From: Nocardioides sp. Root190
Lineage (GTDB): Bacteria > Actinomycetota > Actinomycetes > Propionibacteriales > Nocardioidaceae
Length of the DNA: 64,000 nt
Direction: 5' to 3'
NCBI RefSeq assembly: GCF_001428565.1
Contig: NZ_LMIA01000010.1
Location: 186,001 to 250,000 of the forward strand
Positions 1-9,058 of this stretch are shown here, piece after piece. Below the pieces are notes generated by a model. That model saw nothing but the letters and a program-made list of their open reading frames with translations, did not search any database and was not told the DNA's origin. Both the position numbers and the translations under genes were made by a program. Positions within the stretch are counted from its first letter, which is position 1; every line of letters begins with the position of its first letter.

Positions 1-1547
1 TCGACGGCGATGCCGACCTCCTCCATGGCACCGAGGACACCGACGAGCGGCATCTCGACGTCGGTGAGCAGGTCGCGTCCGCCGGCGCGGTCGACCTCAC
101 CGGCCAGCTCGGCGGACAGGTCGAGCGTGGCGCGTGCCTGCACCATGGCGCCGCGGGCGACGCCGCTGTTGTCGGACTCCTCCTCGAACAACATCCCCTG
201 ATCGGCGTCCCCGACGGCGGCGAGCTCGCGGTGGAGGTAGCGCAGGGTCAGGTCCGCAAGGTCGTAGGAGCGCTGGTCGGGCGCGACGAGGTACGCCGCG
301 AGGGCGGTGTCCTCCACGACCCCGGCCAGGTGCCAGCCCTGGGCGGCGATCGCGAGTCCCTGGCCCTTCGCGTCGTGCAGGACCTTGGGCCGGGCGGTGT
401 CCGCGAGCCAGCCGGCGAGCGCCTGGTCGTCGGCGGGGCTGATCGCCTCGACGTCGACGTAGGCTGCCCGGCCGTCGGCCAGGGCGAACGCGAGGCCGCT
501 GGTCCGGCCGGTGCCGCTGCCCCAGGTGCCGCGCACCTGGAGGCCGACGGTCTCGGTACCGACGGCCTCGAGCCAACCCGCCACGGCGTCAGGCGCGAGG
601 GTGGTGCCGTCGATGTCCACGCCGGCCTCGACCTCGACCTCCTCGCCGGGGGCGACGACGTCCATGATCCGGGTGCGCAGCTCGCCACGGAACTCCAGTT
701 CGTCGAGCAGCTCGAGCGCGGCCGTGCGGTCCCACTCGCCCCGCACGAGGTCGTCCATGACGACGCCGAGGTCGAGGTCACGCACGAGGGCGTTGAGGTG
801 GCGGTTGCGGATCACGTCGCCGAGGTGCTCCCGGAAGGACTCACCCTTCTTGCCGGTGATCTTGTCGGCCTGGGCGATGACGTTGTCGAGACCGTCGTAG
901 GTGTTGATCCAGCGCGCGGCGAAGCCGGCGCCGACGCCGGGCACGCCGGGCAGGTTGTCGGAGGTCTCCCCCACGATCGCGGCGAGCTCGGGGTAGCGGT
1001 GCGGCGGGACGCCGTACTTCTCCTCGACGGCGGCCGGAGTCATCCGGGCCAGGTCGGACACACCGCGCATCGGGTACAGCACCGTGGACCGCTCGGTCAC
1101 CAGCTGCAGCGAGTCGCGGTCGCCGGTGAGGATGAGGACCTCCAGCCCGCTGGTCTCGTCGGCGAGGGCCTGGGTGACCAGGGTGGCAATGATGTCGTCG
1201 GCCTCGAAGCCGGGAGCGGTGAGGTAGCGGATCGAGAAGGTGTCGAGCACCTGCTGGATCAGCGGCAGCTGGCTGCTGAACTCTCCGGGCGTCTTGTTCC
1301 GCTTCGCCTTGTACTCGGGGTACTCCTCGAGCCGGAAGGTCTGGCGCGACAGGTCGAAGGCGACCGCGACGTGGGTGGGCTGCTCGTCGCGCAGGACGTT
1401 GACCAGCATCGAGGTGAAGCCGTAGACGGCGTTGGTGTTCTGCCCGGTGGCGGTGGAGAAGTTCTCCACCGGCAGCGCGAAGAAGGCGCGGTAGGCCAGC
1501 GAGTGGCCGTCGAGGAGGAGCAGACGCGGACGGGAGGTCTCGGGCAC
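1..1547 (-). CDS. polA: DNA polymerase I, N-terminal part (runs off the left edge)
   Basis: Replication and repair polymerase that removes RNA primers and fills gaps. About 515 codons are present. The 5' nuclease domain is clear: LLLLDGHSLAYRAFF at the start, FEADDIIATL, ILTGDRDSLQL, then the helix-hairpin-helix core VGETSDNLPGVPGVG near residue 195. The degenerate 3'-5' exonuclease-like domain follows. The sequence stops just after EMPLVGVLGAMEEVGIAV, the point where the polymerase domain normally begins, so the palm, fingers and thumb lie outside the window. The GTG start at 1547 gives the usual family N-terminus. It has no Shine-Dalgarno sequence but a TAGAGT hexamer six bases upstream, so the mRNA is probably leaderless. 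The gene is divergent from the thioesterase at 1611. Confidence 0.96.
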   Translation of the reverse strand, partial: MPETSRPRLLLLDGHSLAYRAFFALPVENFSTATGQNTNAVYGFTSMLVNVLRDEQPTHVAVAFDLSRQTFRLEEYPEYKAKRNKTPGEFSSQLPLIQQVLDTFSIRYLTAPGFEADDIIATLVTQALADETSGLEVLILTGDRDSLQLVTERSTVLYPMRGVSDLARMTPAAVEEKYGVPPHRYPELAAIVGETSDNLPGVPGVGAGFAARWINTYDGLDNVIAQADKITGKKGESFREHLGDVIRNRHLNALVRDLDLGVVMDDLVRGEWDRTAALELLDELEFRGELRTRIMDVVAPGEEVEVEAGVDIDGTTLAPDAVAGWLEAVGTETVGLQVRGTWGSGTGRTSGLAFALADGRAAYVDVEAISPADDQALAGWLADTARPKVLHDAKGQGLAIAAQGWHLAGVVEDTALAAYLVAPDQRSYDLADLTLRYLHRELAAVGDADQGMLFEEESDNSGVARGAMVQARATLDLSAELAGEVDRAGGRDLLTDVEMPLVGVLGAMEEVGIAV

Positions 1548-1553
1548 CCGGCG

Positions 1554-1559
1554 ACTCTA
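1554..1559 (-). promoter_or_regulatory. -10 hexamer TAGAGT of a leaderless polA promoter
   Basis: TAGAGT fits the actinobacterial -10 consensus TANNNT and ends six bases before the GTG start of polA, which would place the transcription start on the start codon. No ribosome binding site is seen. No convincing -35 hexamer is visible. Confidence 0.6.
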
Positions 1560-1598
1560 CCGAGGCCGACCGACAGCCAGTGCGCCCGGCGTGCTCGA

Positions 1599-1604
1599 TA
1601 TCGT
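1599..1604 (+). promoter_or_regulatory. -10 hexamer TATCGT of a leaderless thioesterase promoter
   Basis: TATCGT followed by six bases (CGCGCC) and then the ATG at 1611. It has the same geometry as the polA promoter on the other strand. The two -10 elements are only 39 bases apart, so the promoters must share their upstream region. Confidence 0.55.
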
Positions 1605-1610
1605 CGCGCC

Positions 1611-2036
1611 ATGACCAGCAACGACGAGATCGCCGAGTTCATGCGCACCCACATGGGTGCCCTCAACGAGCGGATGGGCGTCGAGCTCGTCGAGCTGGCC
1701 CCCGACCGGGTGGTCGCCACCATGCCCGTCGAGGGCAACACCCAGCCCTACGGCCTGCTGCACGGCGGCGCCTCGGTGGTGCTCGCCGAGACCCTGGGCT
1801 CGGTGGCCGCGGCCCTGAACGCTCCCGCAGGACGCTTTGCGGTCGGCATCGACATCAATGCCACCCATCACCGCTCGGCGACCAAGGGCCTGGTGACGGG
1901 CGTGGCCACACCGCTGCACCTGGGGCGCACGATGGCGAGCTTCGAGATCGCCATCACCGACGAGGACGGGCGCCGCGTGTGCACCTCGCGCATCACCTGT
2001 GCGCTGATCGAGCGGGACCCGACGCCCACGGCCTGA
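1611..2036 (+). CDS. PaaI-like hotdog-fold thioesterase
   Basis: A 141-residue single-domain hotdog protein, probably hydrolysing an acyl-CoA thioester. The region TQPYGLLHGGASVVLAET (about residues 44-61) carries the HGG turn and the acidic helix residue typical of the PaaI/YdiI branch, followed by GIDINATHHRSA. YdiI-type members hydrolyse 1,4-dihydroxy-2-naphthoyl-CoA in menaquinone synthesis, but the substrate cannot be read from sequence and no menaquinone gene is nearby. The ATG at 1611 is chosen because it gives the usual family length and has a TANNNT hexamer six bases before it. It is divergent from polA and convergent with the GNAT gene. Confidence 0.88.
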   Translation: MTSNDEIAEFMRTHMGALNERMGVELVELAPDRVVATMPVEGNTQPYGLLHGGASVVLAETLGSVAAALNAPAGRFAVGIDINATHHRSATKGLVTGVATPLHLGRTMASFEIAITDEDGRRVCTSRITCALIERDPTPTA

Positions 2037-2068
2037 GGCCGGTTCACGGTCCGGGTCCAGGGTCCGGT

Positions 2069-2650
2069 TCAGGAGTCGGGCAGCGACAGTCGCTCGGCTC
2101 GCGCACGTCGCAACGAGCGGCGTGCGGCCAGCACCTTGCTCCGCGTGCTCTCGGCCCCGGGGGTCGAGCGCTGCGGCGAGACCCGGTTGCGCAGGACCGC
2201 CGTCGGCGCGACGCGGTAGAGCACCACGGGGGCGAGCCCGAGGCGCGCCATGAACCTGTTGGCCTCCCGCGAGCCGTGCGGGACGGCCGTGACGACGTGC
2301 AGGATGCCGTTCTCCTCGGCGAACGAGGTGGCGGCCTCCATCAGGGCGTGCCCGATGCCGTGGCCGGTGTACTTGTCGAGCACCCGCGGGTGGATCGACT
2401 GCACGCACGGCTCCAGGTTCAGCGGCGAGAGCGTGGTGATCCGCAGGTAGACCGCTCCGGCGAGCTGGCCGTCGTACTCGACGACGACGACGCGCTGCTC
2501 GGGCGAGGCGGCGGCACCCTTGACCACCAGCTCCAGATCGGCGACCTGCTCGGAGCGATCGGCCCGGCGTACGGCCTCGTTCCAGATCTCGGCGAGGGCG
2601 GGCGCATCGTCGCGCGTGGCGACCCGCGTGGTCAATGAATACCTGCTCAT
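2069..2650 (-). CDS. GNAT family N-acetyltransferase
   Basis: A 193-residue acetyltransferase of the GNAT fold. It starts MSRYSLTTRVATRDDAPALAEIWNEA, the typical first strand and helix. The acetyl-CoA binding region is GHGIGHALMEAA (about residues 94-105), a close match to the Q/RxxGxG/A motif, followed by ENGILHVVTAVPHGSREANRFMARLG. A basic tail of about 45 residues follows the domain and has no recognisable function. The ATG at 2650 is preferred to upstream codons because GAGGAAGG lies at a suitable distance. The acceptor substrate is unknown. Confidence 0.82.
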   Translation of the reverse strand: MSRYSLTTRVATRDDAPALAEIWNEAVRRADRSEQVADLELVVKGAAASPEQRVVVVEYDGQLAGAVYLRITTLSPLNLEPCVQSIHPRVLDKYTGHGIGHALMEAATSFAEENGILHVVTAVPHGSREANRFMARLGLAPVVLYRVAPTAVLRNRVSPQRSTPGAESTRSKVLAARRSLRRARAERLSLPDS

Positions 2651-2797
2651 CCGGCCCCTGCCTTCCTCACCCAAGACGGGGACCGCGCAACGTCGAGCGG
2701 TCCGGATCCGAACACTACGCCCAGGCTCCGGGGGCCGACAGGGGTACACCCGAGTTTGGTGCGGGTTCATCGGAACTGAGGGTCCAATGACTCGATC

Positions 2798-2809
2798 CGA
2801 TCACGATCG
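2798..2809. promoter_or_regulatory. Palindrome CGATCACGATCG, possible operator
   Basis: Perfect 5-base arms around two central bases, placed 56 bases upstream of the TAAAGT hexamer of the importer promoter. The position suits a repressor or activator site. It is short enough to occur by chance in GC-rich DNA. Confidence 0.3.
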
Positions 2810-2864
2810 TGGAACAACCGGAGATCATCGCCGTTCGGCCCTCCCCCACCGGAGGATCAGCGCT

Positions 2865-2870
2865 TAAAGT
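2865..2870 (+). promoter_or_regulatory. -10 hexamer TAAAGT of a leaderless importer promoter
   Basis: TAAAGT matches TANNNT and is followed by GCCGAC and the ATG at 2877, again a six-base spacing. No Shine-Dalgarno sequence precedes the ATG, so the operon probably begins with a leaderless mRNA. Confidence 0.6.
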
Positions 2871-2876
2871 GCCGAC

Positions 2877-3665
2877 ATGCAGACGTCTCGCCTCCCAGTC
2901 CTGGCTCTCGCCGCCGTCGCCGCGCTCACCCTCGCCGCGTGCGCGAAGGACGCCGACACGACCACGACCGAATCCGGTGTCAAGGTCGTCGAGGAAGGCG
3001 TGCTGACCATCTGCACGCACCTGCCCTACGAGCCGTTCGAGTTCACCGAGAGCGGCGAGGTCGTCGGCTTCGACATCGACGTCCTGAAGATCGCGGCCGA
3101 CGCGGAGGGCCTCGAGACCAAGGTCGTGGACACCCCGTGGGAGACGATCGTCTCCGGCAACGCCCTCGAGGGGGGCGACTGCGACGTGGCCGCCGGCGCC
3201 ATGACGATCACCCCGGAGCGGGTCGAGGTCATGGACTTCTCCGAGCCCTACTTCGAGGCGACCCAGGCACTCCTCACGAAGAAGGGCTCGGGCTTCTCCA
3301 GCCTCGAGGACCTGGCCGGCAAGCGGATCGCGGTCCAGGAGGGGACGACCGGCGAGACCTACGTCAAGGAGAACCTGCCGAAGGGCGCCAAGGCCGTGTC
3401 CTACGAGGACTCCGTGCTGATGATGGAGGCCGTCAACAACGGGCAGGCTGACGCCGGGGTCAACGACAACGGCCTGGTCAACTACTACGTCGAGCAGAAC
3501 CCCGGCGTCGAGGTGACCACCGAGTTCAAGACCGGCGAGGAGTACGGGTTCTCGGTCAAGCAGGACGACAACGCCGACCTCCTCGAGGCCATCAACGCCG
3601 CCATCGCGGACCAGGACGCCTACGACGCGGCGTACGAGAAGTGGTTCGGCGCCGCGGCGGAGTGA
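2877..3665 (+). CDS. Polar amino acid ABC transporter, substrate-binding lipoprotein
   Basis: Extracellular solute-binding protein family 3, 262 residues. The N-terminus is a lipoprotein signal with lipobox LAAC (Cys22). Family 3 landmarks are TICTHLPYEPFEF, VGFDIDVLKIAAD, ITPERVEVMDFSEPYF and LEDLAGKRIAVQEGTTGE. It captures an amino acid outside the membrane and delivers it to the permease 4 bases downstream. Glutamate, glutamine, aspartate or a basic amino acid are all possible, and the ligand cannot be fixed by reading alone. First gene of a three-gene operon. Confidence 0.92.
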   Translation: MQTSRLPVLALAAVAALTLAACAKDADTTTTESGVKVVEEGVLTICTHLPYEPFEFTESGEVVGFDIDVLKIAADAEGLETKVVDTPWETIVSGNALEGGDCDVAAGAMTITPERVEVMDFSEPYFEATQALLTKKGSGFSSLEDLAGKRIAVQEGTTGETYVKENLPKGAKAVSYEDSVLMMEAVNNGQADAGVNDNGLVNYYVEQNPGVEVTTEFKTGEEYGFSVKQDDNADLLEAINAAIADQDAYDAAYEKWFGAAAE

Positions 3666-3669
3666 CGCG

Positions 3670-4464
3670 GTGCCACTGACCAAGCGCAAGCGCGCGGCCT
3701 ACCTCCGCTACGCGCAGTACGTCCTGATCCTCGCCCTTGCTGCGGTCGTCGTCCTGGCTGCGGACTGGGGAGTCCTGAGGGACAAGTTCTTCAACCCCGA
3801 CATCATCAGGGACCAGTTCCCCGACGTCCTCACGGTCGCGCTCAAGAACACCGTCGTCTTCACGGCCTGCGGCTTCGCGTTCGGGCTCGCGCTCGGCCTC
3901 GGGCTGGCCCTGATGCGGCTGTCCAGCGTCGGACCGTGGCGCTGGCTGTCGACCGGGGTCATCGAGCTGTTCCGCGGACTCCCGGCCCTGGTGGTCTTCC
4001 TCGCGCTGGGCGTCGGGTTCCCCCGTGCGTTCCCCCAGTACGAGATCCCCGGCGGACAGCTCGGCACGGCGACGCTCGCCCTGGGCCTGGTGGGCGGCGC
4101 CTACATGGCCGAGACCATCCGCGCCGGCATCCAGGCGGTCCCCAAGGGCCAGTACGAAGCAGCGCGGACACTCGGCATGTCCCACTCGCGCGCGATGGTC
4201 TCGGTGGTCGTCCCGCAGGCGTTCCGCATCGTGCTGCCGCCGCTGACCAACGAGCTGATCCTGCTCACCAAGGACTCCTCGCTGATCTACATCCTCGGTC
4301 TCTCCCTCGACCAGTACGAGCTCACCAAGTGGGGCCGTGAGGGGATGAACAGCGAAGCCAACCTGACGCCGATCATCGTGGTCGGCTTCTGCTACCTGAT
4401 CATCACCGTGCCGCTCTCGATCGTGGTCCGACGGATGGAAGCCAAGGCCGGAAGGGCACGTTGA
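3670..4464 (+). CDS. Polar amino acid ABC transporter, permease
   Basis: Membrane permease of 264 residues in the HisM/GlnP family. Several hydrophobic helices are visible, beginning [15 protein letters not shown]. The family EAA loop lies at about residues 155-180 ([25 protein letters not shown]) and contacts the ATPase. GTG start at 3670, four bases after the binding-protein stop. Only one permease is encoded, so it should act as a homodimer. It overlaps the ATPase gene by one base (TGATG). Confidence 0.92.
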   Translation: MPLTKRKRAAYLRYAQYVLILALAAVVVLAADWGVLRDKFFNPDIIRDQFPDVLTVALKNTVVFTACGFAFGLALGLGLALMRLSSVGPWRWLSTGVIELFRGLPALVVFLALGVGFPRAFPQYEIPGGQLGTATLALGLVGGAYMAETIRAGIQAVPKGQYEAARTLGMSHSRAMVSVVVPQAFRIVLPPLTNELILLTKDSSLIYILGLSLDQYELTKWGREGMNSEANLTPIIVVGFCYLIITVPLSIVVRRMEAKAGRAR

Positions 4465-5237
4465 TGACGACAACCGACGCAACCCAGGGGGCACCGGCCG
4501 CGCGCGACGCCGCGGCGATCGACGTCCAGGACCTGCACAAGCACTTCGGCGAGAACGAGGTGCTCAAGGGGATCGACGTCCAGGTCGCGCGAGGCGAGGT
4601 CGTCTGCGTGATCGGTCCGAGCGGGTCGGGGAAGTCGACGCTGCTGCGCTGCGTCAACCTGCTGGAGGTCCCGACCATCGGCAGGATCTTCGTCGAGGGC
4701 GTCGAGGTGACCGACCCCGACGTGGACATCGACGCGTTGCGCTCCCGGACCGGCATGGTCTTCCAGCAGTTCAACCTGTTCCCCCACATGACGGTCCTGC
4801 AGAACCTCTGCATCTCCCAGCGCAAGGTCCGCAAGCGGGGCAAGGAGGAGTCGGTGGAGGTCGCCCGGCGCAACCTCGCCAAGGTCGGCCTCGCGGAGAA
4901 GGAGTCCGCCTACCCGGCGCACCTCTCCGGCGGTCAGCAACAGCGCGTGGCCATCGCCCGGGCCCTGTCGATGGACCCGGACATGATGCTCTTCGACGAA
5001 CCCACCAGCGCCCTGGACCCCGAGCTCGTCGGCGACGTCCTCGCCGTCATGAAGGACCTCGCCGCGGAGGGCATGACGATGATGGTCGTCACCCACGAGA
5101 TGGGTTTTGCCCGCGAGGTCGGCGACAAGCTGGTCTTCATGGACGACGGCGTCGTGGTCGAGGAGGGCCTGCCCTCCGTCGTCCTCTCCGACCCGCAGCA
5201 CGAGCGGACCCGGGCGTTCCTCTCCAAGGTCCTCTGA
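4464..5237 (+). CDS. Polar amino acid ABC transporter, ATP-binding protein
   Basis: ATPase of 257 residues that powers the importer. Walker A is [12 protein letters not shown] (about residue 51), the Q-loop is [17 protein letters not shown], the signature is [14 protein letters not shown], Walker B is [14 protein letters not shown] and the H-loop is VVTHEMGFA. This is the standard HisP/GlnQ arrangement. The ATG at 4464 overlaps the permease stop by one base; a TTG one codon earlier is also possible. The operon ends in the hairpin at 5255-5280. Confidence 0.95.
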   Translation: MTTTDATQGAPAARDAAAIDVQDLHKHFGENEVLKGIDVQVARGEVVCVIGPSGSGKSTLLRCVNLLEVPTIGRIFVEGVEVTDPDVDIDALRSRTGMVFQQFNLFPHMTVLQNLCISQRKVRKRGKEESVEVARRNLAKVGLAEKESAYPAHLSGGQQQRVAIARALSMDPDMMLFDEPTSALDPELVGDVLAVMKDLAAEGMTMMVVTHEMGFAREVGDKLVFMDDGVVVEEGLPSVVLSDPQHERTRAFLSKVL

Positions 5238-5254
5238 GCGTCGTACGACGCAGA

Positions 5255-5280
5255 AGGGCCCGGGCTGTCGCCCGGGCCCT
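5255..5280. terminator. Bidirectional hairpin terminator between the two amino acid importers
   Basis: Perfect 11-base stem, AGGGCCCGGGC paired with GCCCGGGCCCT, around a four-base loop (TGTC). It lies 17 bases after the stop of the polar importer ATPase and 20 bases after the stop of livF on the other strand, so it can serve both convergent operons. There is no long T-tract. Confidence 0.8.
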
Positions 5281-5300
5281 GCTGCGTGATCACACCTTCG

Positions 5301-6029
5301 CTACACGTCTCCGCCGAGGTAGGCGGCCTTGACCGCCGGGTCGACCGCGAGGTCCTTGCCCTTGCCGGAGCGGACGATCTCGCCCGTCTCCAGGATGTGC
5401 GCGTCGTGCGAGCGCTTGAGCGCCTGGGCGGCGTTCTGCTCGACGAGCAGCACGGTGGTGCCCTGGCTGTTGATCTCCGTGATGATCGTGAAGATCTGCT
5501 GGATCAGCTTCGGCGCCAGGCCCATCGACGGCTCGTCGAGCAGCAGCAGGCGGGGCCGGGACATGAGGGCACGCCCCATGGCCAGCATCTGCTGCTCACC
5601 GCCGGACATCGTCCCGGCGATCTGGTCGATCCGCTCCTGCAGGCGCGGGAACAGGCCGAGCACGCGGTCCAGGTCGTCCCGGTAGGCCGCGGTCTTGCGG
5701 TCCTTGCGGGTGAACGCCCCCATCTCCAGGTTCTCGCGCACCGTCATGCCGATGAAGCATCGCCGACCCTCGGGAGACTGCCCGATGCCGAGCTTGACCC
5801 GGTCGTAGGGCTCGACGGCGGAGATGTCCTTGCCCTCGAACTTGATCGAGCCGGCACGGATCTTGCGAAGTCCCGAGATCGTCTTCAGGGTGGTCGTCTT
5901 GCCGGCGCCGTTGGCACCGATCAGTGTGGTCACCGTCCCCTCGGGAACGCTGAAACTGATGTCACGGATCGCCTCGATGTGTCCGTAGTTGACGCAGAGG
6001 CCTTCGACCTCAAGAAGCATCTTCTTCAT
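5301..6029 (-). CDS. livF: Branched-chain amino acid ABC transporter, ATP-binding protein LivF
   Basis: One of two ATPases of the high-affinity leucine/isoleucine/valine importer, about 242 residues. Walker A is GANGAGKTTTLKTISGL, the signature is MSGGEQQMLAMGRAL, Walker B is LLLLDEPSMGLAP and the H-loop is LLVEQN. The compact size and SMGLAP sequence are LivF-like. The start is not certain: ATG at 6029 (MKKMLLEV) lies 3 bases after GGGAG and ATG at 6020 (MLLEVEGL) lies 12 bases after it. Either way the start overlaps the end of livG. Last gene of the liv operon. Confidence 0.93.
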   Translation of the reverse strand: MKKMLLEVEGLCVNYGHIEAIRDISFSVPEGTVTTLIGANGAGKTTTLKTISGLRKIRAGSIKFEGKDISAVEPYDRVKLGIGQSPEGRRCFIGMTVRENLEMGAFTRKDRKTAAYRDDLDRVLGLFPRLQERIDQIAGTMSGGEQQMLAMGRALMSRPRLLLLDEPSMGLAPKLIQQIFTIITEINSQGTTVLLVEQNAAQALKRSHDAHILETGEIVRSGKGKDLAVDPAVKAAYLGGDV

Positions 6030-6840
6030 CCACTCCCAGGTAGGCGGCGATGACCGCCGGGTTGTCACGGATCTCGGCGGGCGCGCCCTCGGCGATCTTT
6101 CGTCCGAACTCGAGGACCACGATGCGGTCGGTCACGCCCATGACGAGCTTCATGTCGTGCTCGATGAGCAGGACGGTGTAGCCCTGGTCGCGGACCTTGC
6201 GGATCAGGTTCATCAGCTCGACCTTCTCCGCCGGGTTGAACCCCGCTGCAGGCTCGTCGAGACAGATGAGCTTGGGTCCGGTCGCCATCGCCCGAGCGAT
6301 CTCCAGGCGACGCTGGTCGCCGTAGGAGAGGTTGGCCGCGAGCTCGTCGGCCTTGCGGTGGATGCCCATGAAGCGCAGGAGCTCCATCGCCCGGGCGTGG
6401 CCCTGCTCCTCCTCGCGCCGGTGGCGTGGAAGGCGGAACAAGGCGCTGAGCATGCCCGTCGTGTGCTGGGCGTCCGTGCCGACCAGGACGTTCTCCAGGG
6501 CCGTCATCGTCGGGAAGAGCCTGATGTTCTGGAAGGTGCGCGCGATCCCCTTCTGGGTGATCTTGTGCTTCTTCAGACCGATGATCGAGGCACCCTCGAA
6601 GAGGATGTCGCCCGACGTCGGGCGGTAGACACCGGTGACCGCGTTGAAGCAGGTCGTCTTCCCGGCGCCGTTCGGTCCGATCAGGCCGAGGATCTCGCCC
6701 TCGGCGATCTCGAACGACACATCGTCGAGAGCCGTGAGGCCCCCGAACTTGAGGGTGACGTTGCGGACCTCGAGGACGGTCCCACCACGTGGCGCCACCG
6801 GGGCTGCGGCGGCAGGCTCTTGCTTGGTCAGGTCAGGCAC
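6010..6840 (-). CDS. livG: Branched-chain amino acid ABC transporter, ATP-binding protein LivG
   Basis: Second ATPase of the importer, 276 residues. Walker A is [16 protein letters not shown], the signature is [16 protein letters not shown] (the LSYG variant common in LivG), Walker B is [13 protein letters not shown] and the H-loop is LLIEHDM. The GTG start at 6840 (VPDLTKQEP) is chosen because it overlaps the livM stop by eight bases. Longer readings upstream lie inside livM and look like noise. Confidence 0.93.
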   Translation of the reverse strand: MPDLTKQEPAAAAPVAPRGGTVLEVRNVTLKFGGLTALDDVSFEIAEGEILGLIGPNGAGKTTCFNAVTGVYRPTSGDILFEGASIIGLKKHKITQKGIARTFQNIRLFPTMTALENVLVGTDAQHTTGMLSALFRLPRHRREEEQGHARAMELLRFMGIHRKADELAANLSYGDQRRLEIARAMATGPKLICLDEPAAGFNPAEKVELMNLIRKVRDQGYTVLLIEHDMKLVMGVTDRIVVLEFGRKIAEGAPAEIRDNPAVIAAYLGVDEEDAS

Positions 6841-7969
6841 GGGCCGTCTCCTCTCCGTCGTGGTCGGGTTCGGCGCCTTCTTCGAGCTCGTCGAGCTCGT
6901 GCTCCAACTGTTTGGCCCGGACCGTACGACGCGGGGGCAGGAGGCCCTCGGGTCGAAGGGTCGCGAGCAGGACCAGAGCGAGGCCGAAGGCCAGCACCCG
7001 GAAGTCCTCGAAGCCACGGAAGCGCTCGGGCAGATAGGCGACCAGGAAGGCCCCCAGCAACACACCCCAGCGGTTGCCCTGACCACCCACGACCACGGCC
7101 GCGAGGTAGAGGATCGAGAACAACAGCAGGAACGACTGTGGATTGATGAAGCTCTGTCTGCTGGCGAACAGGGCACCTGCGAGACCACCGACAAAGGCGC
7201 CGGTCGAGAACGCGAGGAGCTTGAACTTGAAGGTCGGAACGCCCATCAGCTCGGCGGCGTCCTCGTCCTCGCGGGTTGCCTCCCAGGCACGTCCGACCCG
7301 ACTGTTCTTGATCAGGATGTCGGCCAGCAGCACCAGGACGACCGCCGTCAGGCCCATCCAGTAGTACGGCACTGCGTCGGAGTATCCGAAGATGAGGAAC
7401 TTGGTCGTGTCCTTGTTGTCGAGCAGGACCGTGCCATCGCCCCAGAACAGGTGCGGCACCTCGAACAGGCCGGTCTTCTCGTCACCGAGGTTGGGCGGGC
7501 GACCGATGTTGTTGATGCCCTTGTTGCCGCCGAGCCACTCGGTGTTGACGGCGACCAGGCGGATGATCTCACCGAAGCCGAGGGTCACGATCGCGAGGTA
7601 GTCACCGCGCACCCGCAGCGTGGGCGCACCGAGGATGACCCCGGAGATCATCGCGACGACGACGGCCACGGGGATGGCCAGCAGCAGCGGCCAGCTCCCG
7701 TGGAAGGACGTCAGGATGGCCACGGTGTAGGCACCGATGGCGTAGAACCCGACGTACCCGAGGTCCAGCAGTCCGGCGTAGCCGACGACGATGTTGAGGC
7801 CGAGGGCCACCAGGCAGTAGATGCTGACGGTGAACAGGACGCTGGCGAAGTCCGAGTCCGGAGTGGACAGGATCGGCAGCTCGAGCAGCGGCAGCGCGTA
7901 GGCGAACAGCGCGATCAGGAACCAGATCAGGATCTTGGCCGGCTTGGGGAGAGCGCTCAACTTCTTCAT
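6833..7969 (-). CDS. livM: Branched-chain amino acid ABC transporter, permease LivM
   Basis: Membrane permease of 378 residues with about nine predicted helices. The family motif is visible at [19 protein letters not shown] (about residue 64) and the conserved cytoplasmic loop at [20 protein letters not shown], which contacts the ATPases. The C-terminal 25 residues are charged and extend past the last helix. It starts with an ATG at 7969 that overlaps the livH stop by four bases, so the two are translationally coupled. Confidence 0.93.
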   Translation of the reverse strand: MKKLSALPKPAKILIWFLIALFAYALPLLELPILSTPDSDFASVLFTVSIYCLVALGLNIVVGYAGLLDLGYVGFYAIGAYTVAILTSFHGSWPLLLAIPVAVVVAMISGVILGAPTLRVRGDYLAIVTLGFGEIIRLVAVNTEWLGGNKGINNIGRPPNLGDEKTGLFEVPHLFWGDGTVLLDNKDTTKFLIFGYSDAVPYYWMGLTAVVLVLLADILIKNSRVGRAWEATREDEDAAELMGVPTFKFKLLAFSTGAFVGGLAGALFASRQSFINPQSFLLLFSILYLAAVVVGGQGNRWGVLLGAFLVAYLPERFRGFEDFRVLAFGLALVLLATLRPEGLLPPRRTVRAKQLEHELDELEEGAEPDHDGEETARA

Positions 7970-8961
7970 GCCCGTGCCTTTCCGAGCGACTCGCCCAGCA
8001 GACCGGTGGGTCGGACGAGCAGGATCAGGACCAGCAGCACGAACGCGATGACGTCACGCCACTCGCTGCCCAGGATCGCCTGGCCCCAGTTCTCGGCGAC
8101 GCCGAGGACCAGTCCACCGAGAAGCGCACCGCGCAGGTTGCCGATGCCGCCGAGGACGGCGGCCGTGAAGGCCTTGACCCCCAGCAGGAAGCCGACCTGG
8201 TAGTTCGTCGCGTCCAGCTTGAGCATGTAGAGGAAGGCGGCGACACCTGCCATCAGGCCGCCGATGAGGAAGGTCATCTGGATGGTGCGGGTCGGGTTCA
8301 CCCCCATCAGTGACGCAGTCTCCGGGTCCTGGGCCGTGGCCCGGATGCCCTTGCCGAGACGCGAGCGACGCACGAACTGGTCCAGCAGGACCATCATCGC
8401 GACCGCGGAGACGATGACGATCACGTCGATGGAGGAGATGGAGACGCCCGCGATCTCGAACCGGGGCTTCTCGAGCACGCCGGCCATGCTGTTGTTGATC
8501 TTGGCCTTCTGGACGTAGTCCGACAGGTCGTCGTCGAGTCCGAACCAGCCGGAGATCTTGTCGCGCAGGCCCATCAGCTCGGCGAGCACGAAGGACGCAC
8601 CGATCGCGGAGATCAGGGCGATCAGCCGCGGAGCGTTCCGCTTGATGAGCGGTCGGTAGGCGATCCGCTCGAGACCGAGTGCGATGACGGCCGACATCGC
8701 CATCGCCGCGAACAGCGCCGCGATGAGGATCGCCACCAGGTGCACCCCGTTGGCATCAGCCGCGCCCAGCGCCATGATCGTCCAGAGCATCGCGAAGGTG
8801 CCGTACATGAACACCTCGGAGTGCGCGAAGTTGATCAGTTGCAGCACGCCGTAGACCATCGTGTAGCCCAGTGCGATCAGCGCGTAGATCGCGCCGAACG
8901 CCAGCCCGGTGATGGTGAGCTCGGGCAGGTTGTTGAAGAAGAATTCGAAGTTCAGGTTCAC
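7966..8961 (-). CDS. livH: Branched-chain amino acid ABC transporter, permease LivH
   Basis: Membrane permease of 331 residues and partner of LivM. Signature segments are [26 protein letters not shown] near the N-terminus and the loop [22 protein letters not shown]. It is separated from livK by 97 bases that contain a very strong hairpin, so its expression is probably lower than that of livK. Confidence 0.93.
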   Translation of the reverse strand: MNLNFEFFFNNLPELTITGLAFGAIYALIALGYTMVYGVLQLINFAHSEVFMYGTFAMLWTIMALGAADANGVHLVAILIAALFAAMAMSAVIALGLERIAYRPLIKRNAPRLIALISAIGASFVLAELMGLRDKISGWFGLDDDLSDYVQKAKINNSMAGVLEKPRFEIAGVSISSIDVIVIVSAVAMMVLLDQFVRRSRLGKGIRATAQDPETASLMGVNPTRTIQMTFLIGGLMAGVAAFLYMLKLDATNYQVGFLLGVKAFTAAVLGGIGNLRGALLGGLVLGVAENWGQAILGSEWRDVIAFVLLVLILLVRPTGLLGESLGKARA

Positions 8962-8991
8962 ACCCAGGCCTCCTGGCCCCCCGTTCCGGAC

Positions 8992-9032
8992 AGTGTCACG
9001 GCCGGGGACGAGCAGTCCCCGGCCGTGTCACT
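8992..9032 (-). terminator. Hairpin between livK and livH (partial terminator or mRNA stabiliser)
   Basis: Two 18-base arms (8992-9009 and 9015-9032) pair with a single mismatch around a five-base loop. No T-run follows. In importer operons a hairpin after the binding-protein gene commonly raises the ratio of binding protein to permease, by partial termination or by protecting the livK mRNA end. That role here is an inference from position. Confidence 0.7.
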
Positions 9033-9058
9033 GTGTTGCCGATCAGTTCAGCTGTTGA

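Larger units (their letters stand above)
2651..2876. other. Intergenic region between the GNAT gene and the amino acid importer
   Basis: Spacer of 226 bases between divergent genes. It holds the GNAT ribosome binding site, a 12-base palindrome CGATCACGATCG at 2798-2809 that could be an operator, and the -10 of the importer at 2865-2870. No open reading frame in it looks real. Confidence 0.5.
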
